A stretch of 32,055 nt of DNA. Source: Geomonas anaerohicana. Lineage in GTDB: Bacteria > Desulfobacterota > Desulfuromonadia > Geobacterales > Geobacteraceae. The position numbers were made by a program, and so were the translations under genes. This document shows positions 20,354-28,761 of this stretch, in pieces. The notes beneath the pieces were generated by a model. The model did not search any database and was not told the origin of the DNA. It worked only from the letters and a program-made list of their open reading frames with translations. Each line of letters opens with the position of its first letter. The first letter of the stretch is position 1. The DNA is taken from NCBI RefSeq assembly GCF_016458305.1, contig NZ_JAEMHL010000022.1, positions 1 through 32,055 on the forward strand, given 5' to 3'.

Positions 20354-22135
20354 TTACTCAATGGCCATGAAGCGGCAGGCGTCGTAGCAGGACTTGCACT
20401 TGGTGCAGTTTTCCTTGATCAGCTCGGCGACCTCGCCCTTCTCCCACTTGATCGCGTTGGACGGGCAGGCCCTGAGGCAGGCGCCGCACTTGACGCACTT
20501 CTCGGGGACCACCTGCCACAGGAGCAGTTCCTTGCAGGAGTTGGAGGGGCAGCGCTTGTCCTTGATGTGCGCCTCGTACTCGTGACGGAAGTACTTCACG
20601 GTGGAGAGGATCGGGTTCGGAGCCGTCTGGCCCAGACCGCACAGGGATGCCTTCTTGATGGTAGCGCCCATCTCCAGGAGGGTGTCGATGTCGGCCATCT
20701 CGCCGCGACCCTCGGTGATCCTCTCCAGGATGTCGAGCATCGCCTTCAGGCCGATACGGCAGGGAACGCACTTGCCGCAGGACTCCATCTTGGTGAAGGT
20801 CAGGAAGAAGCGGGCCACGTCGACCATGCAGGTGGTCTCGTCCATGACGACCAGACCGCCGGAACCCATCATGGCGCCCGCCTTGATCAGCGAGTCGTAG
20901 TCGACCGGGGTGTCGAGCACCTCGGCCGGGATGCAGCCGCCGGAGGGGCCGCCGGCCTGAACGGCCTTGAACTTGCGGTTGTTGGCGATGCCGCCGCAGA
21001 CCGAGTAGATAACGTCGCGGACCGACATACCGGCCGGAACCTCGACGAGCCCTGTGTGCTTCACCTTGCCGGTGACCGCGAAGATCTTGGTCCCCTTGGT
21101 GGTGTCGGTGCCCAGGGATGCGTACCAGTCGGCGCCCTTGTTTATGATGTGGCGCACGTTGGCGAAGGTCTCAACGTTGTTGATGTTGGTCGGAAAGCCC
21201 CAGAGGCCCTTGACCGCCGGGAACGGCGGACGGGGACGCGGCATGCCGCGCTCGCCTTCGATGGAGGCCATGAGGGCGGTTTCCTCGCCGCAGACGAACG
21301 CGCCGGCGCCCTTCTTGATCCTCATGTCGAAGTCGAAGCCCCACCCCTGGATGTTCTTGCCCAGGTACCCCTTCTCGTAGCAGGTGTCGAGCGCCTTCTG
21401 GAGACGGTCGATGGCCAGCGGGTACTCGGCGCGGACGTAGACGTAGCCGGCGTCGCAGCCGATGGCGTAGGCCGCGATCATCATCCCCTCGATGACGCAG
21501 TACGGGTCACCTTCGAGGATGGAGCGGTCCATGAACGCGCCCGGGTCGCCCTCGTCGGCGTTGCAGATGAGGTACTTGTGGTTGCCCGGGGAAGCGGCGC
21601 AGAAGCTCCACTTCATGCCGGTCGGGAAGCCGCCGCCCCCACGGCCACGAAGCCCGGATTTCTTCACTTCATCGATGACTTCCGACGGCTTCATCTCTTT
21701 GACGCACTTCTCGATGGCCTTGAAGCCGTCCTCTTCGAGGAAGGCGTCGATGCGCTCCGGGTCGATCTGGCCGCAGCCGGTCATGACCACGCGCATCTGC
21801 TGGTCGACGAAGGTGTTGTAGTAGGCTTTCGCCTTCTTCTTCTCGATGACTTCGTTGTTGACGATGTGCTGGTCGAGGATCGCCGCAACGTCCTCGGGCA
21901 CCACGAAGTCGTAGGTGACCCTGCCCAATTCAGGGGTGATGACGTCAACGAGAACGTCGTTGGCGCACAGCCCGCGGCAGCCGGTCTTGACGACGTCGCA
22001 GCGCTTGCCGACCTGGGCCACGATCCCCTTCTCGGCTATCAGCCTGGTGAACTCGGCCTCGACCTGCTTGGCGCCGGCAGAGATGCCGCCGGTACCCTGA
22101 CAGATAAGTATTTTGATTCCTGCGTTATCGCTCAT
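20354..22135 (-). CDS. nuoF: NADH-quinone oxidoreductase subunit F, HymB/HndC-like form with extra ferredoxin domain
   Basis: 593 residues, longer than the roughly 440 of a classic NuoF. It has an N-terminal thioredoxin-like domain (about 8-95), the NADH/FMN core with GLRGRGGGGFPTGMKW, the N3 cluster motif ESCGKCVPCRIG, and a C-terminal 2x[4Fe-4S] domain (CVKCGACLRACP and CTKCKSCYDAC). This four-part layout is that of HymB/HndC-type flavoprotein subunits of bifurcating or NADP-reducing hydrogenases. It oxidises NADH and passes electrons to NuoE/NuoG. In the N-terminal [2Fe-2S] site the expected second cysteine of CxGTGC is Gly (CQGTGG, residues 12-17), whereas CRGLC (53-57) is kept. Confidence 0.95.
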   Translation of the reverse strand: MSDNAGIKILICQGTGGISAGAKQVEAEFTRLIAEKGIVAQVGKRCDVVKTGCRGLCANDVLVDVITPELGRVTYDFVVPEDVAAILDQHIVNNEVIEKKKAKAYYNTFVDQQMRVVMTGCGQIDPERIDAFLEEDGFKAIEKCVKEMKPSEVIDEVKKSGLRGRGGGGFPTGMKWSFCAASPGNHKYLICNADEGDPGAFMDRSILEGDPYCVIEGMMIAAYAIGCDAGYVYVRAEYPLAIDRLQKALDTCYEKGYLGKNIQGWGFDFDMRIKKGAGAFVCGEETALMASIEGERGMPRPRPPFPAVKGLWGFPTNINNVETFANVRHIINKGADWYASLGTDTTKGTKIFAVTGKVKHTGLVEVPAGMSVRDVIYSVCGGIANNRKFKAVQAGGPSGGCIPAEVLDTPVDYDSLIKAGAMMGSGGLVVMDETTCMVDVARFFLTFTKMESCGKCVPCRIGLKAMLDILERITEGRGEMADIDTLLEMGATIKKASLCGLGQTAPNPILSTVKYFRHEYEAHIKDKRCPSNSCKELLLWQVVPEKCVKCGACLRACPSNAIKWEKGEVAELIKENCTKCKSCYDACRFMAIE

Positions 22136-22172
22136 GACAAAAGGTCCCCTGCAGAGAAATTGACGTTCCCGG

Positions 22173-22679
22173 CTACTTCATCGGCCGTGCGTTGTAGGTT
22201 TCAATGATCTCGTCCACCTTCTGGACCGTCATCTTGCCGAAGGTGTCGTCGTTCACCATGGCCAGCGGTGCCATACCGCAGGCGCCCAGGCAGGCCACTT
22301 TCTCGAAGGTGTAGCGCAGGTCGGCCGTGGTCTCGGCGTGCCCGATCCCGAGGCGCCCGAAGAAGGTCTCGGTGATGCGCTCCGCCCCCTGTACGTGGCA
22401 GGCGGTTCCGACGCAGACCCTGATGATGTAACGGCCGCGCGGCTTCAGGTGGAACTGGGCGTAGAAGGTGAGGACGCCGTAGATCTGGCTCGGGTAGACG
22501 TTCAGCCTCTCGGCCACCAGATCGATGGTCGGTTTCGGGACGTACCCGTAGGCGTCCTGGATACCCTGCAGGACCGGCATAAGATTGCCCGGCAGTGTCA
22601 GGTACTTGTCGATGACTTCGTTGGCCTCGGTCAGATCGATTTCTTCGGCCGGAATTTCTTCGGCTGGAGCGTTAGACAT
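22173..22679 (-). CDS. nuoE: NADH-quinone oxidoreductase subunit E ([2Fe-2S], thioredoxin-like)
   Basis: 168 residues, usual size. A helical N-terminus is followed by the thioredoxin-like fold with the four cluster ligands in CVGTACHV and CLGACGMAP, giving cluster N1a. It sits beside NuoF in the NADH-oxidising module. It starts 31 bp after nuoD, with 37 bp to nuoF. Confidence 0.97.
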   Translation of the reverse strand: MSNAPAEEIPAEEIDLTEANEVIDKYLTLPGNLMPVLQGIQDAYGYVPKPTIDLVAERLNVYPSQIYGVLTFYAQFHLKPRGRYIIRVCVGTACHVQGAERITETFFGRLGIGHAETTADLRYTFEKVACLGACGMAPLAMVNDDTFGKMTVQKVDEIIETYNARPMK

Positions 22680-22710
22680 TTACCCCATCTCCTTTACTTG
22701 TTGATTAAAA

Positions 22711-23880
22711 CTAACGGTCAATTTCGCCAAGTACGATGTCTAGCGTTCCGATTACGGCAACCAGGTCGGCCAGCATGGAACCCTTGGCCATCTTCTCGAT
22801 GGCGGAGAGGTTCACGAATGACGGCGGGCGGACCCTCATGCGGTACGGCATGTTGCCGCCGTCCGACACGATGTAGTAGCCGAGTTCCCCTTTCGGGTTC
22901 TCTACGGCCATGTATACCTCGCCCTCGGGGACCGGGAAGCCCTCGGAAGCGATCTTGAAGTGGTGGATGAGCCCCTCGATGGAGTTGTACACGCTCTCCT
23001 TCGGCGGGTAGCAGACCTGCGGAGCGTCGGCGAGGATCGGTCCCGGCTTGAGCTTCTTCAGGGCCTGGTCGATGATCTTCACGGCTTCGCGCATCTCGAC
23101 CAGACGTACCTTGTAGCGGTCGAAGGTGTCGCAGTTCTCGCCCACCGGCACCTTGAAGTCGAAGTCTTCGTAGCCGGAGTAGGGGAGGTCGCGCCTGAGG
23201 TCGAAGTCGACGCCGGAGCCGCGGAGGGCCGGGCCGGAGATGCCGAAGTCGATGGCGTCCTCTGCGGAGATGACACCGTTGCCGATGGTCCTCTGCAGCC
23301 AGATGGTGTTCTTGGTGAGGAGCCCCTCGTAGGTGTCGAAGTGACCCGGGAAGGTGTCGACGATCTCCTGGACCTTCTGCTCGAAGCCGGCCGGGAGGTC
23401 GCGGGACAGGCCGCCCACGCGGAAGTAGTTGGAGGTCATCCTGGCGCCGGAGACCATCTCGTAGAGGTCCATCACCAGTTCGCGCTCGCGGAAGGCGTAG
23501 AGGAACACGGTCATGGCGCCGATGTCGAGGGCGTGGCAGGCGATCCAGACCAGGTGGCTCTTAAGACGGGTGAGCTCGGCCATGATCACGCGCACCAGCT
23601 TGGCGCGCTCGGGGACGTCGAGGCCCAGGAGCTTCTCGACGGCCAGCACGTAGCCCAGGTTGTTGTGCATCGGGGCCAGGTAGTCCATGCGGTCCGTGAG
23701 GGGCAGGGTCTGGTGATAGGTACGGTGCTCGGAGAGCTTCTCGATGCCCCGGTGCAGGTAACCGATGTGAGGGGTGATCTTCTGAATCACCTCGCCGTCC
23801 AGCTCGACTACGAGCCTGAGAACGCCGTGGGTACTGGGGTGCTGGGGCCCCATGTTCAAAGTCATTATTTCGCTAGCCAT
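22711..23880 (-). CDS. nuoD: NADH-quinone oxidoreductase subunit D
   Basis: 389 residues, the quinone-site subunit related to the large subunit of [NiFe] hydrogenases. The N-terminal GPQHPSTHGVLRLVVELDGE carries the quinone-site His, and the TYHQTLPLTDRMDYLAPMHN and KSHLVWIACHALDIGAMTVF segments are typical. The chain ends with DIVLGEIDR, the conserved C-terminus. NuoC is separate here rather than fused. The gene follows nuoC after 57 bp. Confidence 0.98.
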   Translation of the reverse strand: MASEIMTLNMGPQHPSTHGVLRLVVELDGEVIQKITPHIGYLHRGIEKLSEHRTYHQTLPLTDRMDYLAPMHNNLGYVLAVEKLLGLDVPERAKLVRVIMAELTRLKSHLVWIACHALDIGAMTVFLYAFRERELVMDLYEMVSGARMTSNYFRVGGLSRDLPAGFEQKVQEIVDTFPGHFDTYEGLLTKNTIWLQRTIGNGVISAEDAIDFGISGPALRGSGVDFDLRRDLPYSGYEDFDFKVPVGENCDTFDRYKVRLVEMREAVKIIDQALKKLKPGPILADAPQVCYPPKESVYNSIEGLIHHFKIASEGFPVPEGEVYMAVENPKGELGYYIVSDGGNMPYRMRVRPPSFVNLSAIEKMAKGSMLADLVAVIGTLDIVLGEIDR

Positions 23881-23937
23881 TGATCGCCTCTATTTTTTGG
23901 AAATGGAAATCGTCCCTGGTTTCGAACTGGATCCGTC

Positions 23938-24423
23938 TTACGACAGACGCCCTTTGTACGGCTCGCGGTCGGGTCCCTGGAGCGGGTAGTCCTTCCGGAG
24001 CGGGTGCCCGACCCAGTCGTCGGTCATCAAGATGCGCACCAGGTTCGGGTGGTTCTTGAAGGTGATACCGAACAGGTCGTACGCCTCACGCTCGAGCCAG
24101 TTGGCCGTGTTCCAGAGCGCGGTGGCGGAATCGATGGAGCAGTCCGCCTCGGTCACCGGCGCCTTAACCCTGACGCGGTCCTTGTTGGGGATGGAGAGGA
24201 GGTGGTAAACCACCATGAAACGCGGCTCCTGACCCAGATAGTCGACGGCGGTAACGTCGGACAAGAAGTTGTAGCGCAGGTCGTCCCTCAGGCACTTCAG
24301 TACCTCGAGGATGCTCTCCTTCTTCACGGTCACCGTCACCTCGCCGCGATGCTCCTTGTATTCGAGCAGGGCATCCGCGAAACGCTCCTTCAGCTTCACT
24401 ACAGCGCGATTATTTTCTGCCAT
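23938..24423 (-). CDS. nuoC: NADH-quinone oxidoreductase subunit C
   Basis: 161 residues, the 30-kDa-type hydrophilic subunit of the peripheral arm. Family signatures are the FLSDVTAVDYLG segment, the WLEREAYDLFGITFKNHPNL motif and RKDYPLQGPDREP near the end. It supports NuoD and NuoB near the quinone site. AAGG precedes the ATG and 33 bp separate it from nuoB. Confidence 0.97.
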   Translation of the reverse strand: MAENNRAVVKLKERFADALLEYKEHRGEVTVTVKKESILEVLKCLRDDLRYNFLSDVTAVDYLGQEPRFMVVYHLLSIPNKDRVRVKAPVTEADCSIDSATALWNTANWLEREAYDLFGITFKNHPNLVRILMTDDWVGHPLRKDYPLQGPDREPYKGRLS

Positions 24424-24456
24424 GTCAGCCTTACCTTTCCCTTTGGTCGTTGTAGA

Positions 24457-24969
24457 TTAAGCGGCGGGTTCGAGTCTTTCGCCCAAGCCAATGGAGGAAC
24501 CGAAGGAGTTCTTCTCGTTGGCGATCTTGTCCTGGAGCTTCATGAGGCCGTAGAGGAGGGCCTCAGGCCGCGGCGGGCAGCCCGGGATGTAGACGTCGAC
24601 CGGGAGAGCCTCGTCGATGCCCTGCACCACGGAGTAGGTGTCGAAGATGCCGCCCGAGCAGGCGCAGGCGCCCATGGCGACTACCCACTTCGGTTCCGGC
24701 ATCTGCTCGTACACGGTCTTGATGACCGGGAGCATCTTCTTGGTCACGGTGCCGGCGATGATGATGCAGTCCGCCTGGCGGGGGGAGGCGCGGAAGATGA
24801 TACCGAAACGGTCCAGGTCGTGCTTGGCCGCACCGGTCGCCATCATCTCGATCGCGCAGCAGGCAAGACCAAAGGTCATCGGCCAGATGGAGGACTTCCG
24901 AGCCCAGTTAACCAGGCTGTCCAGGGAAGTCGTGATGATGTTGTCGCCCAGCGGCTGATTTACTCCCAT
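24457..24969 (-). CDS. nuoB: NADH-quinone oxidoreductase subunit B
   Basis: 170 residues, carrier of cluster N2 that reduces quinone. Ligands are visible in [10 protein letters not shown] (tandem cysteines), MGACACSGG and [10 protein letters not shown]. The ATG at 24969 starts ten bases inside the end of nuoA, implying translational coupling. A longer in-frame extension to 25272 only overlaps nuoA and is rejected. Confidence 0.97.
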   Translation of the reverse strand: MGVNQPLGDNIITTSLDSLVNWARKSSIWPMTFGLACCAIEMMATGAAKHDLDRFGIIFRASPRQADCIIIAGTVTKKMLPVIKTVYEQMPEPKWVVAMGACACSGGIFDTYSVVQGIDEALPVDVYIPGCPPRPEALLYGLMKLQDKIANEKNSFGSSIGLGERLEPAA

Positions 24970-25316
24970 TCCAGTGCTCCTTTTTTCCAAACGTAGATGT
25001 AGCCTACGAAGAGTATGACGATGAAGAGACCCATCTCGACCAGGCCGAACATGCCCAGGCGCTTGAAGAGGACGGCCCAGGGGTACATGAAGACGGCCTC
25101 GATATCGAACAGGATGAAGAGCATCGCGATCAGGTAGAACTTGATCGAGAAGCGCTCGCGTGCGCTGCCTACCGGCTCGCAACCGCACTCGTAAGGTGCA
25201 AGCTTTACCTGAGACGGCTTCTTCTGGCCGATGAGCGATGAAAAGATCACCGAACCCAGACCGAACAAGCACGCTATGACGACCAGCACCAAGATTGGCA
25301 GATATGCACCAAGCAT
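24960..25316 (-). CDS. nuoA: NADH-quinone oxidoreductase subunit A
   Basis: 118 residues with three transmembrane helices, first gene of the operon. The loop [20 protein letters not shown] holds the conserved YECG motif at the quinone-site interface, and [14 protein letters not shown] is the family signature of helix 2. GGAGG with seven-base spacing precedes the ATG. It is read divergently from hemL. Confidence 0.97.
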   Translation of the reverse strand: MLGAYLPILVLVVIACLFGLGSVIFSSLIGQKKPSQVKLAPYECGCEPVGSARERFSIKFYLIAMLFILFDIEAVFMYPWAVLFKRLGMFGLVEMGLFIVILFVGYIYVWKKGALEWE

Positions 25317-25377
25317 CCCTTATCCTCCCGTACCACCAGGTTTGTTGTTAATTTCTTTCAAAACGCGCGGAAATGCC

Positions 25378-25625
25378 GTATACTGCACGCTTCTCGACCA
25401 ACAAGCCCCGCTGCTTCCGATACTTAGCAAGCGCTGCGCCTTCGAAAAAGTATACTGTATACAACATTGCGACCGAAAATTATTTCATTTCACCATCTTT
25501 GTCAAGCAGAAATTATGCAATTATCTCCGAACCGTTTACAGAACCACGTATACTTTTCTCAAATTGTATTACACCCTTAGGCCTCCCCCCCTCTTCCGCC
25601 TCTTCCACCCCCTCCGGCCGTATAC
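25378..25625. promoter_or_regulatory. Cluster of five GTATAC palindromes between nuoA and hemL
   Basis: GTATAC occurs at 25378, 25450, 25457, 25548 and 25620 (first bases). Two copies abut around a single T (25450-25462). The outer spacings, 25378 to 25450 and 25548 to 25620, are both 72 bp. Another copy is in the atp leader at 30152. A six-base site is expected once per about 4 kb by chance, so this density suggests binding sites of a regulator; its identity is unknown. The rest of the 403-bp gap is AT-rich promoter sequence. Confidence 0.5.
25477..25505 (-). promoter_or_regulatory. Sigma-70-like promoter of the nuo operon
   Basis: On the minus strand TTGACA (25500-25505) is followed 17 bases later by TAATTT (25477-25482). 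This predicts a start near 25470 and a leader of about 150 bases before nuoA. The double GTATAC site at 25450-25462 falls just downstream of that start. Confidence 0.65.
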
Positions 25626-25643
25626 GAGAAAATTTTTTAATTC

Positions 25644-25668
25644 TTGACAGATTATCCGCGGCTATGCT
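25644..25668 (+). promoter_or_regulatory. Possible hemL promoter
   Basis: TTGACA at 25644-25649 and TATGCT at 25663-25668 are only 13 bases apart, short for sigma-70, so either the -10 lies elsewhere or an activator compensates. A GTATAC site is 18 bp upstream of the -35. hemL has AGGAG nine bases before its ATG. Confidence 0.35.
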
Positions 25669-25719
25669 ACCAGAGAGCCCGATAGTTAATAATTTCCAGC
25701 CAGTTAGGAGAACCCACCC

Positions 25720-27003
25720 ATGCAAAACAGCCGTTCCTCGCAACTCTTTCAGCAGGCGCTCAAATCCATCCCCGGCGGGGTCAACTCCCCCGTGCGTGCC
25801 TTCCGCTCGGTAGGCTCCGATCCGCTGTTCATAAAGAGCGCCTCCGGGCCCATGATTTTCGACGAGGACGGCAACGGTTACATCGACTACGTGGGTTCCT
25901 GGGGGCCGATGATCGTGGGTCACTGCCACCCGAAGGTGGTCGACGCGATCAAGAAGGCCGCCGAGAGCGGCGCCTCCTTCGGCGCACCCACCGAACTGGA
26001 GATCACCCTGGCCGAGATGGTCATCAAGGCGGTCCCCTCCATCGAGATGGTGCGCATGGTAAGCTCCGGGACCGAGGCGACCATGAGCGCCATCAGGCTT
26101 TCCCGCGGCTACACCGGGCGTGACAACATCCTCAAGTTCTCCGGCTGCTACCACGGCCACTCCGACTCGCTGCTGGTGAAAGCGGGCTCGGGCCTGGCCA
26201 CCTTCGGCGTGCCCGACTCCCCGGGCGTCCCGGCCGACCTCGCCAAGCACACCCTGACCGCGACCTACAACGACCTCGACTCCGTGCGCGCGCTGGTGGC
26301 CGCCAACAAGGGGACCATCGCCTGCGTCATCGTCGAGCCGGTGGCGGGCAACATGGGTACCGTGCCGCCGCAGGAAGGGTTCCTGGAAGGTCTGAGGGAA
26401 ATCTGCACCGAGGAAGGGATCGTACTGATCTTCGACGAGGTCATGTCCGGCTTCAGGGTCGCCTACGGCGGGGCCCAGGAGCGCTTCGGCATCACCCCGG
26501 ACCTCACCACCCTCGGTAAGATCATCGGCGGCGGCCTGCCGGTGGGCGCCTTCGGCGGCAAGAAGGAAATCATGTCCCAGCTCTCCCCGGCGGGCGGCGT
26601 CTACCAGGCGGGCACCCTGTCCGGCAACCCGCTGGCCATGACCGCCGGCATCGAGACCCTGAAACTTTTGCAGGAGCCGGGTTTCTACGAGAAGCTGGAG
26701 GAGAAGAGCAAGTTCGTGGCCGAGGGGATCGCCAAGGCCGCCAAGGACGCCGGCTTCCCGCTCTACTCCACCCGCGTCGGCTCCATGTTCTGCGGCTTCT
26801 TCTCCAAAGAGCCGGTGTACAACTGGGACAGCGCCGCCAAGTGCGACACCAAGGCGTTCGCCACCTACTTCCGCGGCATGCTCGAGGAAGGGGTCTACCT
26901 CGCCTGCTCGCAGTTCGAGACCGCCTTCGTGGGTGCGGCCCACACCGAGAAGGACCTGGAGAAGACCATCGCCGCCGCGGCCAAGTGCTTCAAGGCCCTC
27001 TAG
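25720..27003 (+). CDS. hemL: Glutamate-1-semialdehyde 2,1-aminomutase
   Basis: 427 residues, full length for the family. This PLP enzyme converts glutamate-1-semialdehyde to 5-aminolevulinate, the second step of the C5 route to haem, in the cytoplasm. Visible features are the PLP phosphate loop SSGTEA (115-120), the Asp of FDEVMSGFR near 239-245, and the PLP Lys at about 267 in [14 protein letters not shown]. The N-terminal [19 protein letters not shown] is typical. It is a single gene between the nuo-divergent promoter region and its own terminator. A large c-type cytochrome complement would explain strong demand for this step in such organisms (inference). Confidence 0.98.
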   Translation: MQNSRSSQLFQQALKSIPGGVNSPVRAFRSVGSDPLFIKSASGPMIFDEDGNGYIDYVGSWGPMIVGHCHPKVVDAIKKAAESGASFGAPTELEITLAEMVIKAVPSIEMVRMVSSGTEATMSAIRLSRGYTGRDNILKFSGCYHGHSDSLLVKAGSGLATFGVPDSPGVPADLAKHTLTATYNDLDSVRALVAANKGTIACVIVEPVAGNMGTVPPQEGFLEGLREICTEEGIVLIFDEVMSGFRVAYGGAQERFGITPDLTTLGKIIGGGLPVGAFGGKKEIMSQLSPAGGVYQAGTLSGNPLAMTAGIETLKLLQEPGFYEKLEEKSKFVAEGIAKAAKDAGFPLYSTRVGSMFCGFFSKEPVYNWDSAAKCDTKAFATYFRGMLEEGVYLACSQFETAFVGAAHTEKDLEKTIAAAAKCFKAL

Positions 27004-27028
27004 GCTGACTTTTCCGCTTCGCGCAAAC

Positions 27029-27064
27029 AAAAAGGCGCCCGCGTTTACCGCGGGCGCCTTTTTT
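27029..27064 (+). terminator. Rho-independent terminator of hemL
   Basis: AAAAGGCGCCCGCG, a five-base loop, then CGCGGGCGCC and six T. It lies 25 bp past the hemL stop. Confidence 0.92.
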
Positions 27065-27141
27065 CATGGTTGATGCCAACTTCACCCACCTCCCTGCCTT
27101 CAGGTGTCAACCCAAAGACAGAGGCAGAAAGGCTGAATTTT

Positions 27142-27226
27142 TTAACGCAATGACGCAAAGACGCTAAGAGAAACGAAAACAATTGGGTTACCCCATAATC
27201 TTTGCGCCTTTGCGCCTTTGCGTTAA
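27142..27226. repeat. Inverted-repeat element of ACGCAAAG units
   Basis: The left arm TTAACGCAATGACGCAAAGA and the right arm, reading TTTGCGCCTTTGCG and ending CGTTAA, are imperfect reverse complements around a 40-bp centre. It is the paired version of the half-elements at 4431 and 6116. It lies between hemL and the minus-strand MshEN gene. Confidence 0.75.
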
Positions 27227-27247
27227 CAAACGCCTTCAGGTTTCAGC

Positions 27248-28273
27248 CTAGACGGAGACAAGCCTCCTGCGCAGCGCGATCATCTCCAGGCTCAACTCGG
27301 CCATCACGGCGACGCGCTGCAGCTCGAAGGCGCCTCCCCCGAGCCGTCCGTGGCTGTCGTGGGCGCAGATGACAGCCGCGACCTGTCCACCGAGCGATAA
27401 CGGGACCATGAGGGCCGGAGCCGGCAGCTCGCCCCCCATCGCCAGCAGCAGCGCCCCCTCGGCTCCGGCGGAGACTTCGCCCAGAAACATGTCACGCTCC
27501 TGCACCACGCGCTGCAATTGGGGTGCCTCCTCCAGGGAGAGCGCACACCCGCTGAACCCGGGCACCGTTTCGCCGGCGGCCACCGCCTGGACACCGACCA
27601 GTTGGCCGTTCTTCAGGCGGACCACGGCGCCGCGGTCAAATTCTCCCGCCACGTAACAAAGCAGCGCCTGCACCGCTTCCGGTTCGGCCGAGGCCGCCGC
27701 GAGCCGGTCGGCCAACTCGGGAAGGGAAACCCGTTCCGGCTGCACTCCGTCACTGCGGTCTGCGTCCAGCACGGCAGGCTGCAGGTCCGGGGGAGCGAAC
27801 TTGGAGCGGACCCCGCCCTGCACCGGGATGTAGCGCACCGGGCGCTTGATCCCATAACTGCGCTCCAGCGCTATGGTCAGGCGCAGCTCCGAGCAGACGC
27901 GCGGGATGATCACCAGCCCGGTGATGAACCCGATCTCGTCGATGGCCTTGAAATCGGAGGGATCGGACATGGCTATCACGAGACGCCCGCCGTCCAGCGA
28001 CACCGGCAGCACACGGTAGCGCTCCACCAGCTCCAGCGGCAGCAATTCCAGCACGGCCTGCGGGATGGCTGCCAGGAGATCGTGGTCCACGCAGGGAACG
28101 CCGAGCTGCTCGCTCAGGACCCGCGCCAGTTGGTCCTCTTCCACCAGCCCCATCTCCACCAGGTTGGTCCCCAGCCTGCCGCCGTAGATCGCCTGCGCGT
28201 TCAGCACCTGTTCCAGCTGGGAAGCGTTCAACGCGCCTATCTTCATCAACATCTCGCCAAGGCGTGCCGCCAT
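27248..28273 (-). CDS. MshEN (c-di-GMP-binding) domain protein with GAF-like C-terminus, no ATPase
   Basis: 341 residues. The N-terminal 145 residues are a GspE_N/MshEN domain like that of type II secretion and type IV pilus ATPases. It has both 24-residue nucleotide-binding motifs, at 4-27 (RLGEMLMKIGALNASQLEQV, ending in NAQ) and 33-56 (RLGTNLVEMGLVEEDQLARV, ending in SEQ), separated by five residues exactly as described for c-di-GMP-binding MshEN. Arg and Gln ligands are intact in both. No Walker A or B ATPase follows; residues about 185-341 look GAF-like (PAPALMVPLSLGGQVAAVIC). It is probably a cytoplasmic signalling adaptor. GGAGG precedes the ATG. A paralogue lies upstream. Confidence 0.85.
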   Translation of the reverse strand: MAARLGEMLMKIGALNASQLEQVLNAQAIYGGRLGTNLVEMGLVEEDQLARVLSEQLGVPCVDHDLLAAIPQAVLELLPLELVERYRVLPVSLDGGRLVIAMSDPSDFKAIDEIGFITGLVIIPRVCSELRLTIALERSYGIKRPVRYIPVQGGVRSKFAPPDLQPAVLDADRSDGVQPERVSLPELADRLAAASAEPEAVQALLCYVAGEFDRGAVVRLKNGQLVGVQAVAAGETVPGFSGCALSLEEAPQLQRVVQERDMFLGEVSAGAEGALLLAMGGELPAPALMVPLSLGGQVAAVICAHDSHGRLGGGAFELQRVAVMAELSLEMIALRRRLVSV

Positions 28274-28457
28274 GTCACACCTCCTCCGCCCGGAGCCGCA
28301 CCGGCAGGGCGGCTACAGGGGCTGTAGGGTGAGATCCAGAATACATGGATTAGACAACGCCAATTATTCTACCGGGTCGAGCAGAGGGTGCAATAGGAGG
28401 AGGGAGACTGGCTCCGCAAGGTGCCTGTCCCCTTAGGTCCTGTTCCTTGGCGGCAAG

Positions 28458-28481
28458 CTTCCCCCTTTTGCGAAGGGGGAT
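28458..28481. repeat. Short REP-like palindrome
   Basis: CTTCCCCC and GGGGGA arms around TTTTGCGAA; a compact relative of the element at 28533-28600. Confidence 0.55.
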
Positions 28482-28532
28482 TGAGCGGGATTTGACGCCT
28501 GGGGCAGGGTCGATGGCGGGGCTAGCTGGGTT

Positions 28533-28600
28533 AAATCCCCCCTGCCCCCCCTTTGCGAAAGGGGGGAACGTGAGGGATTGTGCGGCGCTTCGTGGGCAGG
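28533..28600. repeat. REP-like dispersed repeat, full copy
   Basis: Same sequence as 9713-9782: AAATCCCCCCTGCCCCCC, a G-run complement, then GTGAGGG and CTTCGTGGGCAGG. It lies in the 488-bp gap (28274-28761) between the two MshEN paralogues. Confidence 0.75.
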
Positions 28601-28628
28601 ACGCTTCTTCTTACTTGAAAATGATCTC

Positions 28629-28740
28629 GTTCCCAAGGTCCGCCTTGGGAACGCAAAGCCTTTCAAAAGCTCCAGCTTCCCTTGGATGCATAGCTGGAGC
28701 TTTGCGCCATATGGGGTTCCCAAGCTGGAGCTTGGGAACC
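28629..28740. repeat. Nested set of three hairpins built from two palindromes
   Basis: GTTCCCAAGG/CCTTGGGAAC at 28629-28652; AAAGCTCCAGC with GCTGGAGCTTT at 28666-28703; GGTTCCCAAGCT/AGCTTGGGAACC at 28715-28740 with a two-base loop. The first and third share the GTTCCCAAG half and the second and third share AGCT-rich halves, so alternative pairings are possible. The rest of this gap has no coding potential. Confidence 0.65.
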
Positions 28741-28761
28741 AGGAACGAGGAGAAGGGAGGA

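Noticed and set aside
20567..22207. 546-residue plus-strand frame opposite nuoF
   Set aside because: Antisense shadow; no conserved motif.
25513..27030. 505-residue minus-strand frame opposite hemL
   Set aside because: Shadow of hemL; the hemL product is full length with its catalytic lysine.
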